Shown here one piece after another: positions 6,364 to 8,959 of a stretch of 8,959 nucleotides of DNA (position 1 is its first letter; every line of letters begins with the position of its first letter). Origin of the DNA: Dehalococcoidia bacterium (GTDB taxonomy: Bacteria > Chloroflexota > Dehalococcoidia > Dehalococcoidales > RBG-16-60-22); the NCBI GenBank assembly GCA_030613665.1, contig JAUWLN010000071.1:1-8959 (forward strand), in the 5' to 3' direction. The position numbers and the translations under genes were made by a program. A model generated the notes under the pieces. It did not search any database, had not been told where the DNA came from, and saw only the letters and a list, made by a program, of their open reading frames with translations.

Positions 6364-6734
6364 CAGGATTCTCTCCCGGCTTTGAGCGCTTTAGTCCGGG
6401 GCGGGGGAACATACATGCTCACAATGTTATGAATATGGACATGCTCCCCCCGATCGATAGATTGCGAGGCGACGCCGATGACTTCGCCGTTTTTGATAAC
6501 CTCGTCACCTTTCGCGACAGGTTTTACCGACAGTTTATGCCCATATGGCACCGAATCCGATACTTCTAACTCACCGACAATTTCCTGGAGGAGCGACCTG
6601 ATTCTGACCCTGTCCCCGGGGATGATGTCATCAAGGGCTATGGCTACACTGTCCGCTACCGCCATAATGATGGCCTTTCTGGCTTCGCTTTCTTTTTCTT
6701 TCGTTCCTGATTTTTCCTGGCCGGTCTTGTTCAT
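6363..6734 (-). CDS. UxaA-family small subunit, SAF domain protein (SuyA-like)
   Basis: This 123-residue protein carries the SAF domain that in classical altronate dehydratase forms the N-terminal part of one long chain. Here it is a separate gene, as in sulfolactate sulfo-lyase SuyA and many uncharacterised UxaA-like pairs. KAIIMAVADSVAIALDDI (20-37) matches the family opening. SVPYGHKLSVKPVAKGDEVI (61-80) and RGEHVHIHNIV (95-105) are the core SAF signatures. The first 19 residues are charged and extra relative to typical small subunits. The methionine at residue 24 is less likely as the start because KAI, before it, belongs to the conserved strand. The ribosome binding site before 6734 is weak (AAAGG at a long distance). 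The gene is preceded by a good promoter and coupled by TGATG to the large subunit, so the two should form one enzyme complex. Confidence 0.88.
   Translation of the reverse strand: MNKTGQEKSGTKEKESEARKAIIMAVADSVAIALDDIIPGDRVRIRSLLQEIVGELEVSDSVPYGHKLSVKPVAKGDEVIKNGEVIGVASQSIDRGEHVHIHNIVSMYVPPPRTKALKAGRES
6371..6377 (-). promoter_or_regulatory. Ribosome binding site of the UxaA-like large subunit
   Basis: The minus strand reads GGGAGAG 7 nt before the ATG at 6363, inside the end of the small-subunit gene. It supports the first methionine over the in-frame methionine three codons later. Confidence 0.65.
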
Positions 6735-6789
6735 TGCTTTACGAAACCTTTGCGGGACGGTATTCGCTTAGTCCTGTTTCAATGTTAAA

Positions 6790-6819
6790 AATATACGGTT
6801 GCACACGGGTTATTGTCAA
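6790..6819 (-). promoter_or_regulatory. Sigma-70-type promoter of the UxaA-like operon
   Basis: On the minus strand a perfect -35 TTGACA (6814-6819) is followed after 18 bp by TATATT (6790-6795), five of six matches to the -10 consensus. Transcription would start near 6783, leaving a leader of about 49 nt before the small-subunit ATG. This separates the lyase pair from the transketolase upstream, although read-through is possible because I see no convincing terminator between 6820 and 6898. Confidence 0.6.
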
Positions 6820-6898
6820 ATCTTCGCTGCGCTTTTTGATTACCCATTTCACTGGAATCTAAAGGTAAAGGAGACCTTCCGCTATCTTCCTGGCGATA

Positions 6899-8851
6899 TC
6901 AGCCTCTTGACGGTTTCAGGTCATGCAGCTTTTTAGCCTTGGCGGCAATATGCTCGGCGGAAACCTCGAATTCCTTCACCAGTTCCCACGGCGACCCTGA
7001 ATCTCCAAAGCGGTCCTGCACTCCAATCATGCCCATAATAACCGGCGTGCCGTAAACCTCTTCGGAGCGCCCGATGGCAGCGGCAACTAAATTGCCCAGA
7101 CCACCGATTTGATGCTCTTCCGCGGTGACCACCACCCCGCAGTCCCTGGCTGCCTGCGCAATGGCCTTTTCATCAAGGGGCTTTACCGTGTGCATATTGA
7201 GCACCCTCGTCTCCAGGTTATATTCCTTTTTCAGTATCCAGGCCGCTCTCATGGCTTCAACCACCGAAGGCCCGCAGGCGACTATCGCTATATCTTCGCC
7301 TTCGCCGGTATAGTCCGAGGCGAGGCGGTGCTCGAAAGCGTCTTTAAAGGCGTCTTTTTCTCCCCGGAAACGGATGACATTGGCCTCCCCCCATTTGTAG
7401 GGAGTGCTATCGTCAGTAACGACCGGGGTGGCTTCGCGGGCGAACCTTATATATTTGGGGCCCACCACGTCAAAAAGCATATATTCGGTAGCCCGCCTGG
7501 TCTCCACGGCATCACAGGGAACTTCAACGTGCATATTGGGTAGCCCACACATTTGAAAAAGCTCTTCCAGCGCCTGGTGAGTGGCTCCGTCTTGCCCCAC
7601 GGAAACACCTCCGTGAGCCCCGGCAATCATTACATTGAAGTTACCATAGCAGACGGTGGTTCGCAGCTGGTCAAGATTTCTTCCCGAAGCGAAAACACCG
7701 TAAGTCCCAAAGATGGGTAGTTTCCCCTCTTTGGCCAGTCCGGCGGCAACGCATGTCCCCGACTGCTCGGCGATGCCTATGGAAAGCCAGCGTTCCGTGC
7801 GGTGGGGGTGTTCTTTATAAAACTGGCTGATGGTTATGGAGTCGGAAATATCCGCTCCCAGGCAGACCACTCTGGGGTCGTCGCCATGTTCGGCCAGAGC
7901 GTTGCCAAACCCCATTCTGGTGGGAACCATTTCCGTTTTCATCTTCTCCATAGTATTCCAGAAGTAATTCTGCGAAAATTTCGGCTGCTTCGCTTCAAGT
8001 TCTTGAGTAACCTTTTCCTGGTAAACAGCGGCTTTTTCAAGCAGTTTTTCCACCGGCAATTTTTTATCCAGGCCCAGCTGTTTTAAGGCATCCCACATCT
8101 GCTCGATGCTCGGTGCTTTGCCGTGCCAGTCGCATACATCCTCCATGAAGTCGACTCCCCTGCCCTTTGTGGTGTAGGCAATGATGATAGACGGCTTTCC
8201 TCTGGTCTCTTTCGCTTCCTTGAAGGCACCGAGTATCGCCTCCATATCATGCCCATCGATCTCAATGACATGCCAGCCAAAGGCGCGGTATTTATCCGCC
8301 AGGGGGTCAACGCTCATAACATCATCGACACTGCCGTCTATCTGGAGTCGATTCTTATCAATTACCCCGCACAGATTATCCAACTTATAATGGCCGGCCT
8401 CCATGGCCGCTTCCCATATCTGACCTTCCTGCTGTTCCCCGTCACCCATAAGGCAATACACGCGGTAATTTCTCTTATCCAACCTGGCGGCAAGCGCATC
8501 TCCGACGGAAATCGAGAGACCCTGACCGAGCGAGCCACTGGACGTTTCTATCCCTTCAAGTTTAAGCCAATGCGGATGACCTTGGAACGGCGAATGCAGT
8601 TTGCGCAGCGTAACCACCTCGTCGATATCGAAGAAACCCGCCATTCCCAGGCTTACATACAGGATTGGTGCCTTGTGACCGGCCGACCAGAAGCTGCGGT
8701 CACGGTCAGGCCAGAACGCGTTTTTGGGGTCCAGGTTCGCCTCGTGCAAATACAGCGCGGCGGCGACATCCATGAGTGCTAACGTACCTCCAGAATGCCC
8801 TGAACCGGCGGCACCCAGAGCGATCAAACTGTAACCCCTCATAAGATTCAA
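6899..8851 (-). CDS. tkt: Transketolase, full-length type, N-terminus apparently frameshifted
   Basis: Transketolase moves two-carbon ketol units between sugar phosphates in the pentose phosphate pathway, using thiamine diphosphate. Both halves are on one chain. The N-terminal TPP domain has AAGSGHSGGTLALMD (14-28), SGSLGQGLSISVG (105-117) and the metal/TPP motif GDGEQQEGQIWEA (136-148) through DKNRLQ (165-170). The pyrimidine domain starts near 310 (TRMGFGNALAEH) and has SIGIAEQSGTCVAAG (357-371, E362 the catalytic glutamate) and GVSVGQDGATHQALEEL (415-431). The C-terminal domain ends in IGVQDRFGDSGSPWELV (609-625). The frame has 650 residues from a TTG at 8851, with an ATG at 8842; neither has a ribosome binding site. 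The first helix expected in the family is found instead in the next frame (8850-8942), so the true protein is probably about 680 residues. Related dihydroxyacetone synthases are less likely. Confidence 0.9.
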   Translation of the reverse strand: MNLMRGYSLIALGAAGSGHSGGTLALMDVAAALYLHEANLDPKNAFWPDRDRSFWSAGHKAPILYVSLGMAGFFDIDEVVTLRKLHSPFQGHPHWLKLEGIETSSGSLGQGLSISVGDALAARLDKRNYRVYCLMGDGEQQEGQIWEAAMEAGHYKLDNLCGVIDKNRLQIDGSVDDVMSVDPLADKYRAFGWHVIEIDGHDMEAILGAFKEAKETRGKPSIIIAYTTKGRGVDFMEDVCDWHGKAPSIEQMWDALKQLGLDKKLPVEKLLEKAAVYQEKVTQELEAKQPKFSQNYFWNTMEKMKTEMVPTRMGFGNALAEHGDDPRVVCLGADISDSITISQFYKEHPHRTERWLSIGIAEQSGTCVAAGLAKEGKLPIFGTYGVFASGRNLDQLRTTVCYGNFNVMIAGAHGGVSVGQDGATHQALEELFQMCGLPNMHVEVPCDAVETRRATEYMLFDVVGPKYIRFAREATPVVTDDSTPYKWGEANVIRFRGEKDAFKDAFEHRLASDYTGEGEDIAIVACGPSVVEAMRAAWILKKEYNLETRVLNMHTVKPLDEKAIAQAARDCGVVVTAEEHQIGGLGNLVAAAIGRSEEVYGTPVIMGMIGVQDRFGDSGSPWELVKEFEVSAEHIAAKAKKLHDLKPSRG

Positions 8852-8942
8852 CTTTAGAGTTCTTAGCAGATAGTGAAACCAATGTAAGGAGGTCTTCCTC
8901 GACTAAGTCTGTGCTTAAATTATCTAACTTAATCCTAATCAT
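8850..8942 (-). CDS. N-terminal segment of transketolase in a shifted reading frame
   Basis: From an ATG at 8942 the minus strand reads MIRIKLDNLSTDLVEEDL and then LTLVSLSAKNSK, a helix-forming N-terminus that fits transketolase. Just there the frame leaves the transketolase frame, which continues one base later as LNLMRGYSLIALGAAGSGH. Dropping one base at the AAAGTTG junction (about 8850-8855) joins them smoothly. The segment alone is not a gene of its own. Past the junction its frame degenerates into shadow sequence of the transketolase gene. The frame is also open from 8942 to the right edge, so the real start may lie beyond it; no clear ribosome binding site is visible before 8942. Confidence 0.65.
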
Positions 8943-8959
8943 ATTATCTAAATTGAAGT

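Noticed and set aside
5785..6432. 215-residue plus-strand open frame opposite the UxaA-like genes
   Set aside because: It is antisense to two clearly conserved coding genes and shows no family motif, so it is a shadow frame.
6840..6898. AAGGT/ACCTT short inverted repeat after the transketolase stop
   Set aside because: The stem is only 5 bp with no T-tract, too weak to call a terminator.
8123..8782. 219-residue plus-strand open frame opposite transketolase
   Set aside because: It lies wholly antisense to well-conserved transketolase motifs and has no motif of its own.
1..8959. Search for CRISPR repeats, insertion-sequence ends, tRNA genes, toxin-antitoxin pairs and defence genes
   Set aside because: No repeated spaced units, transposase motifs, terminal inverted repeats, tRNA-like arms or defence-type domains were seen by eye.

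Overview
This is bacterial chromosomal DNA of moderate GC content, with tightly packed metabolic genes and clearly AT-richer gaps. The genes suggest an anaerobe or facultative organism that handles organic acids and acyl-CoA compounds. The mix is a succinyl-CoA synthetase, a PaaK-type ligase, a two-subunit UxaA/SuyAB-like lyase and a transketolase of the GDGEQQEG type. It recalls Chloroflexota (Dehalococcoidia-like) or other deep-branching anaerobes. That placement is an impression from protein style, not a demonstrated assignment.

Layout, left to right. (1) The 3' part of sucD runs in from the left edge on the + strand. (2) A beta-CASP metallo-beta-lactamase RNA nuclease follows on the + strand, with an intrinsic terminator that begins inside its last codons. 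(3) A 423-bp AT-rich gap (1993-2415) holds an orphan Shine-Dalgarno-like run, a perfect 10-bp tandem repeat, the decayed C-terminal end of a response-regulator receiver domain, a candidate promoter and a small U-tailed hairpin. I see nothing recognisable in 2204-2322. (4) A class I/II PLP aminotransferase lies on the + strand. (5) A 202-bp gap holds a possible minus-strand gene remnant and the start signals of the next gene. (6) A PaaK/AMP-forming acyl-CoA ligase lies on the + strand. (7) Two minus-strand genes encode a UxaA-like lyase split into a SAF small subunit and a large catalytic subunit. They are translationally coupled (TGATG) and have a good sigma-70-type promoter. (8) A minus-strand transketolase reaches towards the right edge. 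Its N-terminal segment appears to lie in another reading frame.

The + and - blocks converge at 5164-5167, where the ligase and the lyase large subunit share stop-codon bases. The genes do not form one obvious pathway. The lyase pair is the clearest operon. sucD, the nuclease, the aminotransferase and the ligase look like separately expressed genes in one direction.

I found no mobile element, CRISPR array, tRNA or rRNA and no evidence of a defence system. The main items worth checking are the transketolase frameshift, the receiver-domain relic and the unassigned substrate of the split UxaA-like lyase.
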